Positions 36,026-43,999 of a stretch of DNA of 64,000 bases are shown here, one piece after another. Numbering within the stretch: the first letter of the stretch is position 1; each line of letters opens with the position of its first letter. The stretch covers positions 5,062,501 through 5,126,500 of the forward strand of contig NZ_CP151951.1 in NCBI RefSeq assembly GCF_038592985.1. Reading direction: 5' to 3'. The translations under genes were made by a program, and so were the position numbers. The notes beneath the pieces were generated by a model. The model saw only the letters and a program-made list of their open reading frames with translations, was not told the origin of the DNA and ran no database searches. Source of the stretch: Paenibacillus sp. FSL R10-2782 (GTDB taxonomy: Bacteria; Bacillota; Bacilli; Paenibacillales; Paenibacillaceae).

Positions 36026-38158
36026 TCATTGACGCTTCACATTCACCACCGTTGAAAAGAAAGTAGCCCCCCGCCCCATATCCGACAGTCGGTCAGAGGT
36101 TAATACATTAGCACGCTGTCTGCGTCCTTTACCTTCCCACCATAACCCTTGGCTAATCACCGTACCAGGCAGCATCAGATCCGTGACTTTGGCTTTCAGC
36201 TCATACGTTCCCCGGTCGTTCCATACCGTAACCGGATCACCGTCCGCGATGTCTCTTGCCTGAGCATCCTCCGGATGAATTTGCAGCAAAGGCTCTCGTT
36301 CCAGCCGCTGATGCTTGGGTAAGTTTGCGAACGTGGAATTCAGAAAATTATGATTCGGTGGCGAAATAAACATCAGCGGGAACCGCTCGTCCGCTTGCGG
36401 CCGATGCTCTCCGTCGTATCCTTCGATCAGCGGCACATACGAAGGCATCGCGGGCAGACCCGCTTGCTTCATCTTTTCCGAATACAGCTCAATCTTGCCC
36501 GAAGGCGTAGTCAGACGATCCAGATAGGTAGCCTTCGGCGTCATGTCCAGTTTGACAAAAGGTGACTTTTTTAAGGCTTCTAAAGTCACACCGTTGAGAT
36601 AAGGATTCGTCGGGTTATCAAGTGCACCCGCGATCATGTCCTCTTCACTTTCCGTGAAAGCAGCCTCATCAAAGCCCATGGCTCGTCCGAGCAGGCTAAA
36701 CAGCTCATAGTTGCTTTTGCTTTCTCCGAGCGGAGCAATGACTGGCTTCTGCATCTGGACATAGTGATGCCAGTAGGATTTGTACAGGTCTGTACCTTCA
36801 AAAGAAGACGCAGCAGGCAGGACAATATCCGCATAGCGGGCCGTATCGGTGAGGAACAGGTCGTGAACGACCGTGAACAAATCCTCCCGTTCAAACCCCT
36901 GCGTCACCCGATCAGCATCGGGTGCTACGACAACCGGATTGCTGCAATACACGAACAGCGCCTTGATCGGCACGTCCTTCTGTAGCAGCGCTTCGCCGAT
37001 TTGGTTCATGTTGATCACCCGGGCATCCGGGTTTTTACGCAAATCAGGACGGGCCAGATTGGCGCCGTTGAATTTGCCGTAAGCGCCGTTGGAGCGTGAT
37101 GCTCCCCCGCCGTGCTTTAGCCATTGCCCGGTGAGCGCGGGCAAGCATGTAACCGCGCGTACATTCATGCCGCCATTATCATGATGCTGAAGCCCGTTGC
37201 CAATGTTGATATACGCCGCTCGCGCCTGTCCGTACATCTCCGCGAGACGGATAATATCTGCCTCCGGCACACCTGTAATACGTGAGACGCGCTGCGGGGT
37301 ATATGCCCTCACATGCTCGCGCAGTTCCTCATGACCGACCGTATAGCGGCGCAAAAATTCATCGTCCGTCAGCCCTTGCTCGAACAGTACATGCATAACA
37401 CCCAGCGCAAGCGCGGTATCCGTTCCCGGGTAGAGCGGAATGAACCAATCCGCCCATTGCGCTGTCCGGTTGCGGTGGACATCAATGACGATCACCTTGG
37501 CACCTTTTTTGCGTGCCTTCTCGGCCAACACCACCTGATGCATATTGGTGCTGATGACATTTCCACCCCATACAATAATGAGGTCAGCATCCTCTGTATC
37601 CTCTGGACTGGTGCCGCCCTTAAAACCCATGACGGATGCCCAGCCTTCATTCCCGGCCACACTGCAAATCGTCTGGTCCAGTTGGCTTGAACCCAGCGCA
37701 TTGAAAAAACGGCGATCCATCCCGTCCACACTCAACACGCCCATATTGCCGTAAAAGCTGTAGGGGAGAATAGATTCCGGGCCATCCGTGCGAATCAGTT
37801 CCTTGAAGCGGCCAGTAATGGTATCGACTGCCTCCTCCCAGCTAATTCGTTCGAACTCCCCTTTCCCCTTGGGGCCTACACGCTTCAACGGATAGAGCAG
37901 CCGCTCGGGGTCATACACCCGCTCCGTCATATTGCGAACTTTGTTGCAAATAGCCCCTTTTGTAATGGGATGATCCGGGTTACCAGTCACCTTGACGATC
38001 TTTCCATCTTCCTTGTGAAGCAGGAGCCCGCACGTATCCGGGCAATCCAGCGGACATACAGCTGGGAAAATACCGTCCGTACGCTCCGTCATTCGCTGCT
38101 CCCTTTGCAAGTCTTGCTGAAGCACGTCCTCAGGAGGGGCGCTGTTGCGATGATCCAT
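36026..38158 (-). CDS. Molybdopterin oxidoreductase of the DMSO reductase family (YyaE-like)
   Basis: A 710-residue soluble enzyme binding bis-MGD and one Fe-S cluster; no Tat signal, so cytosolic. Cluster ligands Cys35, Cys39, Cys43 and Cys71 are in CPLDCPDTC and AICNK. ICSVAGNEG is near the metal site, and the C-terminal molydop-binding domain ends with WWEGKGRRQRANVLTSDRLSDMGRGATFFS. It resembles Bacillus YyaE and other catalytic subunits without known substrate; formate dehydrogenase or nitrate reductase activity is possible but unproven. ATG 38158 is ten bases after AAAGGAG; an in-frame ATG at 38191 overlaps it. Confidence 0.88.
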   Translation of the reverse strand: MDHRNSAPPEDVLQQDLQREQRMTERTDGIFPAVCPLDCPDTCGLLLHKEDGKIVKVTGNPDHPITKGAICNKVRNMTERVYDPERLLYPLKRVGPKGKGEFERISWEEAVDTITGRFKELIRTDGPESILPYSFYGNMGVLSVDGMDRRFFNALGSSQLDQTICSVAGNEGWASVMGFKGGTSPEDTEDADLIIVWGGNVISTNMHQVVLAEKARKKGAKVIVIDVHRNRTAQWADWFIPLYPGTDTALALGVMHVLFEQGLTDDEFLRRYTVGHEELREHVRAYTPQRVSRITGVPEADIIRLAEMYGQARAAYINIGNGLQHHDNGGMNVRAVTCLPALTGQWLKHGGGASRSNGAYGKFNGANLARPDLRKNPDARVINMNQIGEALLQKDVPIKALFVYCSNPVVVAPDADRVTQGFEREDLFTVVHDLFLTDTARYADIVLPAASSFEGTDLYKSYWHHYVQMQKPVIAPLGESKSNYELFSLLGRAMGFDEAAFTESEEDMIAGALDNPTNPYLNGVTLEALKKSPFVKLDMTPKATYLDRLTTPSGKIELYSEKMKQAGLPAMPSYVPLIEGYDGEHRPQADERFPLMFISPPNHNFLNSTFANLPKHQRLEREPLLQIHPEDAQARDIADGDPVTVWNDRGTYELKAKVTDLMLPGTVISQGLWWEGKGRRQRANVLTSDRLSDMGRGATFFSTVVNVKRQ

Positions 38159-38274
38159 GGTGTTGATGCTCCTTTCCGTTACCGTTTCCAAAAATTACAC
38201 TGTTCTTATCATATATACAGCTATGTCCTATGGCAAGAGAAGGATTTTGCCAACCCAAATCCGTCCAAAAGATT

Positions 38275-38310
38275 AAAAAATCCGCTTGCTGCTCACAGCA
38301 AAACGGATTT
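38275..38310 (-). terminator. Second terminator hairpin downstream of the focA-like gene
   Basis: AATCCG-TTGCTG pairs with CAGCAA-CGGATT around CTCA; six T residues follow on the minus strand. Confidence 0.75.
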
Positions 38311-38437
38311 CAAATATTCTATATTATTTTTTTATCATACCTGTTTCAATATTGAATACCAAGGGTAAAAGAGATCAAGGCATTATGGACGAGAGCACAC
38401 TCATCCTCCATGCCAAACCTTGGACCACTCCCAAAAG

Positions 38438-38484
38438 AATCCGCCATGACAGGTTTCGTTCCCCCGGACCTGCCATGGCGGATT
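38438..38484 (-). terminator. First terminator hairpin downstream of the focA-like gene
   Basis: 17-base arms AATCCGCCATGACAGGT and ACCTGCCATGGCGGATT with one mismatch, 33 bases after the channel gene stop; a short CTTTT follows on the minus strand. Confidence 0.75.
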
Positions 38485-38517
38485 TGCTTTGTTCCCATTT
38501 TTCTAAGCCCTGCTTAA

Positions 38518-39366
38518 TCAGGCATGGTCACTCAACGGAGTCGTTGCAGTAGACGAGGGTGCCTGAGGTGATTCATTCACAGAATGTACAGCGGAATGAG
38601 GCTTTTTCAAATATGCCAACCAGTAAGCTCCAGCTACGAACATGCTTCCTCCCACCAAATTCCCCAGCCAAACCGGGATGAAGTTCATAATATAATCTGC
38701 CCATGAAAAATGACCTGCGAAAATAGCCGCTGGGATCAGAAACATATTGGCTACAACGTGCTGAAATCCGATAGCTACAAAGGCCATCGTCGGGAACCAG
38801 ATCCCCATAATTTTGCCGCCGATCGAATCCGTGCTATACGCCAACCAGACAGCCAACGCTACCAGCCAGTTACATCCAATACCGGATATAAACGATTGCA
38901 AAAAGCTTTCATGCAGCTTGTGTCCCGCCATATCCACCACTTTGTCCAAATAAGGTCCTGTCTCGGTTAAACCCAGCACATGACCAAAGAAAAAGGCAAC
39001 AAACAACGCACCCGCAAAATTACTAAGCGTAATAATTGCTAAATTACGGAACATCGCCCCGGTCTTGATCCGTCCTGCCCATCTCGCTAGAGGGACTGCC
39101 ATCATATTACCGGTCAGCAATTCTCCGCCTCCGATCAATACCAATACCAGACCTACAGGGAACACGGCTGCTCCAATAAAAGTAGCAATACTCCCCCATT
39201 CTTTGGGCGCGCTTGCGATAACTCGTATATCTAGCAAAAAACCAAGCGCAATAAATGCACCTGCTAAAAATCCCAATACCACTGCCACAGTCCATGGATT
39301 GTTCGCTTTGGCCACTCCTGTTTCCACCGTCTTTTCAGCAATCTGCCCCGGTTTATAACTTGCCAT
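38518..39366 (-). CDS. Formate/nitrite transporter family channel (FocA/NirC)
   Basis: A 282-residue pentameric membrane channel for formate, nitrite or hydrosulfide. Six to seven hydrophobic segments, the GGGELLTGNMMAVP motif, and SGIGCNWLVALAVWLA with the FQHVVANMFLIP segment carrying the central His. AAAGGAGCGG precedes ATG 39366. A good Fnr box lies at 39440-39455, 74 bases before the start, which predicts anaerobic induction. Formate export during mixed-acid fermentation or nitrite transport would fit. Confidence 0.92.
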   Translation of the reverse strand: MASYKPGQIAEKTVETGVAKANNPWTVAVVLGFLAGAFIALGFLLDIRVIASAPKEWGSIATFIGAAVFPVGLVLVLIGGGELLTGNMMAVPLARWAGRIKTGAMFRNLAIITLSNFAGALFVAFFFGHVLGLTETGPYLDKVVDMAGHKLHESFLQSFISGIGCNWLVALAVWLAYSTDSIGGKIMGIWFPTMAFVAIGFQHVVANMFLIPAAIFAGHFSWADYIMNFIPVWLGNLVGGSMFVAGAYWLAYLKKPHSAVHSVNESPQAPSSTATTPLSDHA

Positions 39367-39439
39367 ATATTCCGCTCCTTTAACATCTTTTTACTACAAC
39401 ATTCTCTCACATATTTTATTTAAAATCAGTGGTTTTGTT

Positions 39440-39455
39440 TGTGAAAAAAATCACT
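39440..39455 (-). promoter_or_regulatory. Fnr-type box before the focA-like gene
   Basis: TGTGA-AAAAAA-TCACT on the plus strand matches the Bacillus Fnr consensus TGTGA-N6-TCACA in nine of ten defined positions. Confidence 0.6.
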
Positions 39456-39467
39456 TTAATGAATATT

Positions 39468-39497
39468 AAAAAACAGCCCTTGGATAAAGGACTGTTT
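39468..39497 (-). terminator. Terminator after the small membrane peptide gene
   Basis: AAACAG-CCTT pairs with AAGG-CTGTTT around a mismatch; T run on both strands, so it can act both ways. Confidence 0.8.
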
Positions 39498-39540
39498 TTC
39501 ATGTATTATTACGTCTACTGCGCTACTATGCGCTTTACAT

Positions 39541-39642
39541 TTAGTTGTATTCTTCCTTTTCAACTGCTCTTAAGAACCAAATAACTCCACCTAGGCCTAC
39601 CAGCGCCACGGCTACAAGAAAAAGGATATAAAACAAATCCAT
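39541..39642 (-). CDS. Small single-span membrane peptide, 33 residues
   Basis: ATG 39642 is preceded by AGGGGGTAAGTAGCTT, a strong ribosome site. The frame codes for 33 residues: a short start (MDLFY), one hydrophobic span (about 4-24), then a charged tail (FLRAVEKEEYN). The length and shape resemble accessory peptides of terminal oxidases (CydX/CydS, CcoS), but no sequence signature confirms this. It follows the NADH oxidase gene by about 110 bases on the same strand, and a terminator follows it, so it may be part of the Fnr-box-controlled unit. Confidence 0.65.
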   Translation of the reverse strand: MDLFYILFLVAVALVGLGGVIWFLRAVEKEEYN

Positions 39643-39658
39643 AAGCTACTTACCCCCT

Positions 39659-39694
39659 AATCCTTATGCTACTCTATATTGTACTATAAGGATT
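39659..39694. repeat. Inverted repeat ahead of the small peptide gene
   Basis: Arms AATCCTTAT and ATAAGGATT (39659-39667, 39686-39694) with an 18-base loop, just upstream of the ribosome site. Could stabilise or regulate the peptide message. Confidence 0.5.
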
Positions 39695-39751
39695 CGTCCA
39701 TACGTCTCAGATTGTTGACAAACTTATGAACAATGTCACAGACAAAATGAA

Positions 39752-41113
39752 TTATACGGTAACTGGCTTCCGTTCAGATATCGGCGGCAATGCTTGCAAA
39801 CCCGCTGCATTCAGGAAATTCCAAGGCTTGTTATAATGCGGCTGGAAGAAGAAATCCACAAAGGCCAGTTGGTCAATGGTCATATGATTTTGGATCGCCA
39901 CCGACAGGGTATTAATCGATTGGGTCAAATCTACCTTCGACATAATTTGTGCTCCGACAATTCTCCGTGTCTCCTGCTCATATACAACTTTCAGCAGCAC
40001 CTTTTCCGACGTTGGCATAAATTCAGGACGGTAGCTGTCCTCAATGGTTACAGCCTCTACGGCCATACCTTCGTCCGCTGCTGCCGCTTCCGTCAAACCT
40101 GTTCCTGCAATATTATCTTCATAAATTTTAATACCCGAAGTTCCCTGTGTTCCCATATAGGCAATGGTCGGTTGGACCAAATTGCGTGCCACCAGCGTGC
40201 CCATACGAACAGCGTTGGTTGCCAACGGAATATACGCTGTTTGGCCTGTCGGGTTATAGCGGATTGCACAGCTATCGCCTGCAGCAAATACGTCCGGGCA
40301 GCTGCTTTGCATAAAATTGTCCACAATGATCGCGCCGTTAGGCAGCATGTCTACCTGACCTTTAAGCAGATCCGTTTGAGGACGGAAGCCGATGCAGAGA
40401 ATAACAAGCTCTGTTTCATATTCTCCTTGGGATGTCACCACTTTATTCACCTTGCCGTTATTTCCTTCAAAACGGCTTACTGTTTCTCCCAGCACCAGCT
40501 TGATGCCATGTTCCTTCAAGGAATCTTCAATTCGGTCTGTATATTCCGGGTCCAAATATTTATTCAAAATACGATCAGCGCTGTCAATCAGCGTTACGTT
40601 CTTGCCGTTCATTTGAAAAGCTTCCACCAGCTCAACACCGATATATCCGGCTCCAACAACTGTAATATTCTGTACATGCTTGGCTTTCTCAATGATGTCA
40701 TTGGAATGATTATAGTTTTTGCAGAGCAGGATATGATCAAGCTCAATACCTTCCAGCTTCGGAATAATAGGCCACGAGCCCGTAGTAACAATCAATTTAT
40801 CAAAGGTGTCCGTAAATTCTTCTCCTGTTTGGAGATTGCGTGCTTGCAGCGTTTTGCCTGCTGTATCGACATTCGTTACCTCATGAAGCATCTTGGTCAC
40901 GACACCCAGCTCCGCCAGTTCATTCGGGGAAGAATAAAACAATCCGTGCGGATCTTTGACGACACCACCTACGTACAGTGCAATACCACAGGATAAAAAC
41001 GAAATATTGTCATTACGCTCGTAAACGGTAATTTCTGCATCTGGATAACATTTGGCTGTGTTGACGATGGCTGCCGTACCTGCGTGTGTACATCCGATAA
41101 CTGCTACTTTCAT
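39752..41113 (-). CDS. nox: NADH oxidase, water-forming type
   Basis: A 453-residue FAD enzyme that reduces O2 to water with NADH and regenerates NAD+. MKVAVIGCTHAGTAAI binds FAD and has His10; the redox Cys42 lies in SFLSCGIALYVGG, which becomes the sulfenic acid in NoxE/NPX proteins. VVGAGYIGVELVEAF binds NADH, and DVFAAGDSCA the FAD ribityl chain. The C-terminal dimerisation domain is complete. CoA-disulfide reductase is the alternative, but the FLSCGIAL context favours Nox. AAGGAGG precedes the ATG. Three Fnr-type boxes lie upstream. Confidence 0.88.
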   Translation of the reverse strand: MKVAVIGCTHAGTAAIVNTAKCYPDAEITVYERNDNISFLSCGIALYVGGVVKDPHGLFYSSPNELAELGVVTKMLHEVTNVDTAGKTLQARNLQTGEEFTDTFDKLIVTTGSWPIIPKLEGIELDHILLCKNYNHSNDIIEKAKHVQNITVVGAGYIGVELVEAFQMNGKNVTLIDSADRILNKYLDPEYTDRIEDSLKEHGIKLVLGETVSRFEGNNGKVNKVVTSQGEYETELVILCIGFRPQTDLLKGQVDMLPNGAIIVDNFMQSSCPDVFAAGDSCAIRYNPTGQTAYIPLATNAVRMGTLVARNLVQPTIAYMGTQGTSGIKIYEDNIAGTGLTEAAAADEGMAVEAVTIEDSYRPEFMPTSEKVLLKVVYEQETRRIVGAQIMSKVDLTQSINTLSVAIQNHMTIDQLAFVDFFFQPHYNKPWNFLNAAGLQALPPISERKPVTV

Positions 41114-41156
41114 GTTGAATTCCTCCTTGGTGTGTGGGCATAAAATATATGATATT

Positions 41157-41237
41157 TGTGAATAGTTTCACGTAACCGCATTGTTGATTGTGATTTATTT
41201 CACTTCTTGTGCTTATTATAGTGTGATATTTTTCACA
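41157..41237 (-). promoter_or_regulatory. Array of three Fnr-type boxes before nox
   Basis: TGTGA-ATAGTT-TCACG (41157-41172), TGTGA-TTTATT-TCACT (41189-41204) and the perfect TGTGA-TATTTT-TCACA (41222-41237). Centres are 32 and 33 bases apart, about three helical turns, so the boxes face the same side of the DNA. They lie 44 to 124 bases before the nox start. The rest of 41238-41427 shows no gene. Confidence 0.7.
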
Positions 41238-41427
41238 TTACAATAGCTTTTTATGATATTCACAATTTGTCCACATTTTTAAAGTCAGGAAGATACAACG
41301 TCAACCGTTTGCTGCAACGCCACTTTGCTTCATTTAGCTTTTCCCATATGGGCCTTGGCTATGCCTTTATATCAGGCTTCCAAATGCTACTGCAACGAAC
41401 GATACCACATGTAAAATACAGAAAGCA

Positions 41428-41468
41428 CAAAAAGGCCGAATCTCGAAAAACAACGGAGATTCGACCTT
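41428..41468 (-). terminator. Terminator after the glutathione peroxidase gene
   Basis: CGAATCTC pairs with GAGATTCG and is extended by AAGG/CCTT past a mismatch; T5 tail on the minus strand, 35 bases after the stop. Confidence 0.85.
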
Positions 41469-41502
41469 ATGTAAACGTATATTCCTAACTAAGTGGAGGC
41501 TA

Positions 41503-41979
41503 TTATAGCAGTTGCTCGATGGCCGCTTTCATCGCCTCTGGTGATTCTTTAGGTTCAAAACGACCCACAGGTACACCTTCACGATTCACAATGAATTTCG
41601 TAAAATTCCATTGAATCGTACCATCTTCCTGCTCTCCAGGCTGCTGCTTTTTCAAATATTCAAACAGAGATGCCGTATCCGGGCCGTTAACGTCCACTTT
41701 AGCGAATACCGGGAAATTCACCCCGTAATTCAGTTGGCAAAATTCAGCCGCTTCCTCGCTGCTGCCCGGCTCCTGACCGCCAAATTGGTTGCAAGGAAAG
41801 CCTAATACAACCAGTCCCCGATCCTTATATTCATCATATAGCTTTTGCAAATCCCCATATTGTGGGGTGAGTCCGCATTTGCTGGCGGTGTTCGCGATTA
41901 CCAGCACCTTACCGGTGTAGGTATCCAGAGGAACCTCCTGATTCGCTGGTGTTACAGCATGATGTGAATAGACGGACAT
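41503..41979 (-). CDS. Glutathione peroxidase family thiol peroxidase
   Basis: A 158-residue cytosolic peroxidase with the catalytic triad Cys35 (ASKCGLTPQY), Gln69 (CNQFGGQEP) and Trp124 (WNFTKF). The peroxidatic residue is Cys, not selenocysteine; bacilli lacking glutathione usually run such enzymes on thioredoxin. The second Cys needed for that, Cys63 or Cys81, is present. AAAGGAGG precedes ATG 41979. Single-gene unit with its own terminator, close to the NADH oxidase. Confidence 0.95.
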   Translation of the reverse strand: MSVYSHHAVTPANQEVPLDTYTGKVLVIANTASKCGLTPQYGDLQKLYDEYKDRGLVVLGFPCNQFGGQEPGSSEEAAEFCQLNYGVNFPVFAKVDVNGPDTASLFEYLKKQQPGEQEDGTIQWNFTKFIVNREGVPVGRFEPKESPEAMKAAIEQLL

Positions 41980-42064
41980 ATAGCATCCTCCTTTGTTTCG
42001 CTTGGTTTAAGTTTCATCACCTATTTTACCCAAAACGAGACGGACATGCCAATTTCCCTCGATA

Positions 42065-42865
42065 CTAGCGAGACGCCACCACTTCGAGTCTGCGTTCTTT
42101 ACGTTCTGAGGCGGACATCCTTGGACACGCAAAACAATACCGCTGGCCTCCGCCTGTTTTGTAATATTGGCAGCAGGACGGTTTCATATATGCCTTCTCA
42201 CCGGGACGGTAAGGGTTATCCAGCTCAACGAGACGGACCGTAAACGGGTTTCTTTTCCGCCCGAACACCTCTCCCTCCAGCTCCCGCGTCACATAATAAT
42301 AATCTTGTTCCAAACGCTCCACATCCTGTGGATCGGTTAGCGATGGCTGTACCCTGTCCTTAAAATACAGCAAAGTCAGCGGGAACTGTCCCCACATCTG
42401 TCCAACAGATGCACCTCCTGCCGAAGCCATCGCCTCCAGTATCGGTCTGATCTGCAAGCTGTAAAAGTCGCGCAGCACCTGCTGCGCTTGCCCGGATGAA
42501 TGATGCTCGTCTTGCCTGTTGCTGTCCAGCTCTGTTTGGTCGATGACCTGAAAGCTGATGGCGGGATATTTCCCTTGATAGCAAATATGAAATCTGAGAT
42601 TGGAAACCGACAGATCGAGACGGCGTTCACACAAAGACACCATAAAATGCTGGGCAAATACAAGACCACGCAACTGGTTCACAAAATAAACAGCTGTGGT
42701 CAAGCTGTCTTCCGCACACAGCAACTCACCATAATACTCCAGCACAGTGCGAAGCTTATCCGGTTCAAGCCATTCAGCCACGGGCCCGGAGTATACTGCA
42801 TCTTCTGGTGTGTCTGTCACTATTCGCGCCAATTGCTCAAGCTGCTCATAATCCAATGGTTTCAT
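42065..42865 (-). CDS. FhuF-like siderophore-iron reductase ([2Fe-2S] C-terminus)
   Basis: A 266-residue protein that ends with the FhuF-type cluster motif: two adjacent cysteines in SCCQYYKTGG, then CFACP, giving C-C-x10-C-x2-C. FhuF proteins reduce Fe(III) in hydroxamate siderophores in the cytosol and release iron. The rest is poorly conserved, as usual for the family. AAAGGAGACGTA precedes the ATG. It starts 10 bases after the siderophore ATPase gene, so both are under the Fur box at 43865-43879. Confidence 0.87.
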   Translation of the reverse strand: MKPLDYEQLEQLARIVTDTPEDAVYSGPVAEWLEPDKLRTVLEYYGELLCAEDSLTTAVYFVNQLRGLVFAQHFMVSLCERRLDLSVSNLRFHICYQGKYPAISFQVIDQTELDSNRQDEHHSSGQAQQVLRDFYSLQIRPILEAMASAGGASVGQMWGQFPLTLLYFKDRVQPSLTDPQDVERLEQDYYYVTRELEGEVFGRKRNPFTVRLVELDNPYRPGEKAYMKPSCCQYYKTGGGQRYCFACPRMSASERKERRLEVVASR

Positions 42866-42875
42866 TACGTCTCCT

Positions 42876-43769
42876 TTATCCTCTTGCCGCTACCTGTGGT
42901 CTGGCTTCACGCCGCTCGGAAACGGAGCCAGCTACATGATTCTCCTCCAGCTTCAATCCCTTTACGGCCTGGCTTACCGCTGGTTGTCCGGCCAAAGCAT
43001 ATGGAAGACACAGCGGTACACCTGTACGAGGATCTGTTACGATATCTGCTTCAATTCCGAACACCTCGCGCAGCACGTCAGGGGACATGACCTCGGTCGG
43101 CGTTCCTACAGCCTCGGCCTTCCCTTTTTTGATCGCAATCATATGCTGGGCGTACCGGGCAGCATGGTTCAAATCATGCACGACCATGACAATGGTACGT
43201 TCGGCCGAAGTGTTCAAATATTCTAGCAAATGCAACACTTCCAATTGATGCGCCATATCCAAAAAGGTAGTCGGTTCATCCAGAAACAAAATATCCGTAT
43301 CCTGCGCAAGCGCCATGGCAATCCATGCACGCTGACGCTGCCCGCCAGAAAGCTGGTCGATCGGGCGATCGTGGAATTCGCTCATACCTGTCACCTGAAT
43401 GGCCCACTCTACCATTTTACGATCATCTGCTTTCATGGAGCCAAAGCCTTTTTGATAGGGAAAACGTCCGTAAGATACCAGTTCCGTCACGGTCAACCCT
43501 TCTGGTGCAGTCGGATTTTGAGGCAAAATAGCCAACTGCTTCGCTACCTCCCGGGTAGATTGCTTATGAATGGATTTACCGTCGAGCAGAACGCTGCCGC
43601 CTTTAGGATTCATGATGCGAGCCATCGTCTTCAGAATGGTGGACTTGCCGGAGCCATTTGCGCCCACCAATGCTGTGATTTTCCCTTGCGGTATTTCAAC
43701 GTTCAGATCCTCCACAATCAACCGATCTTCATAAGCAATATCCAGATTAGCCGTTTTCAGACGAAACAT
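42876..43769 (-). CDS. ABC transporter ATP-binding protein for iron-siderophore uptake (FecE/FhuC/YusV type)
   Basis: A 297-residue ATPase that powers import of ferric siderophores. Walker A GANGSGKST at 36-44, signature LSGGQRQRAWIA, Walker B ILFLDEPT, and switch His in VVHDLNHAARYAQ, a typical FecE-group string. About 35 residues at the C-terminus lie beyond the conserved domain. No permease or binding protein is next to it, so it may serve several permeases, as YusV does in Bacillus. A perfect Fur box lies upstream. Confidence 0.93.
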   Translation of the reverse strand: MFRLKTANLDIAYEDRLIVEDLNVEIPQGKITALVGANGSGKSTILKTMARIMNPKGGSVLLDGKSIHKQSTREVAKQLAILPQNPTAPEGLTVTELVSYGRFPYQKGFGSMKADDRKMVEWAIQVTGMSEFHDRPIDQLSGGQRQRAWIAMALAQDTDILFLDEPTTFLDMAHQLEVLHLLEYLNTSAERTIVMVVHDLNHAARYAQHMIAIKKGKAEAVGTPTEVMSPDVLREVFGIEADIVTDPRTGVPLCLPYALAGQPAVSQAVKGLKLEENHVAGSVSERREARPQVAARG

Positions 43770-43864
43770 TCGGAATCATTCCTTTCCCTTATCTAATATA
43801 TAGTTACGGGCTTAACGCACGTGATTCATCAAAACTTCATGCTATCTTTATATAATAAAGATAT

Positions 43865-43879
43865 TGATAATCATTATCA
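43865..43879 (-). promoter_or_regulatory. Fur box
   Basis: TGATAATCATTATCA is a perfect 7-1-7 Fur box, 96 bases ahead of the siderophore ATPase start. It predicts repression when iron is plentiful. Confidence 0.9.
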
Positions 43880-43944
43880 AGTATTGATTGGCATATTCCC
43901 TTAGCATAGGAATCATTTCACGGAAAATGACCCCGAAAATTCAC

Positions 43945-43980
43945 AAAAGAAGACCACAGCTCCTCAAAGCTATGGTCTTC
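43945..43980 (-). terminator. Terminator after the LLM oxidoreductase gene
   Basis: GAAGACCA-AGCT pairs with AGCT-TGGTCTTC around one G-T or mismatch position; T4 tail on the minus strand. Confidence 0.8.
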
Positions 43981-43999
43981 CAATATCCGGCAGACAACA

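Larger units (their letters stand above)
38192..38517. other. Intergenic region with two terminator-like hairpins
   Basis: No gene is supported. It holds hairpins at 38275-38310 and 38438-38484, both useful for stopping transcription coming from the formate/nitrite channel gene, and the promoter region of the oxidoreductase gene. Confidence 0.7.

Noticed and set aside
39727..39752. Rex-like site (TTGTT...AACAA) at the end of the nox gene region
   Set aside because: The arms are 22 bases overall instead of 18 and the inner bases do not match the Rex consensus.
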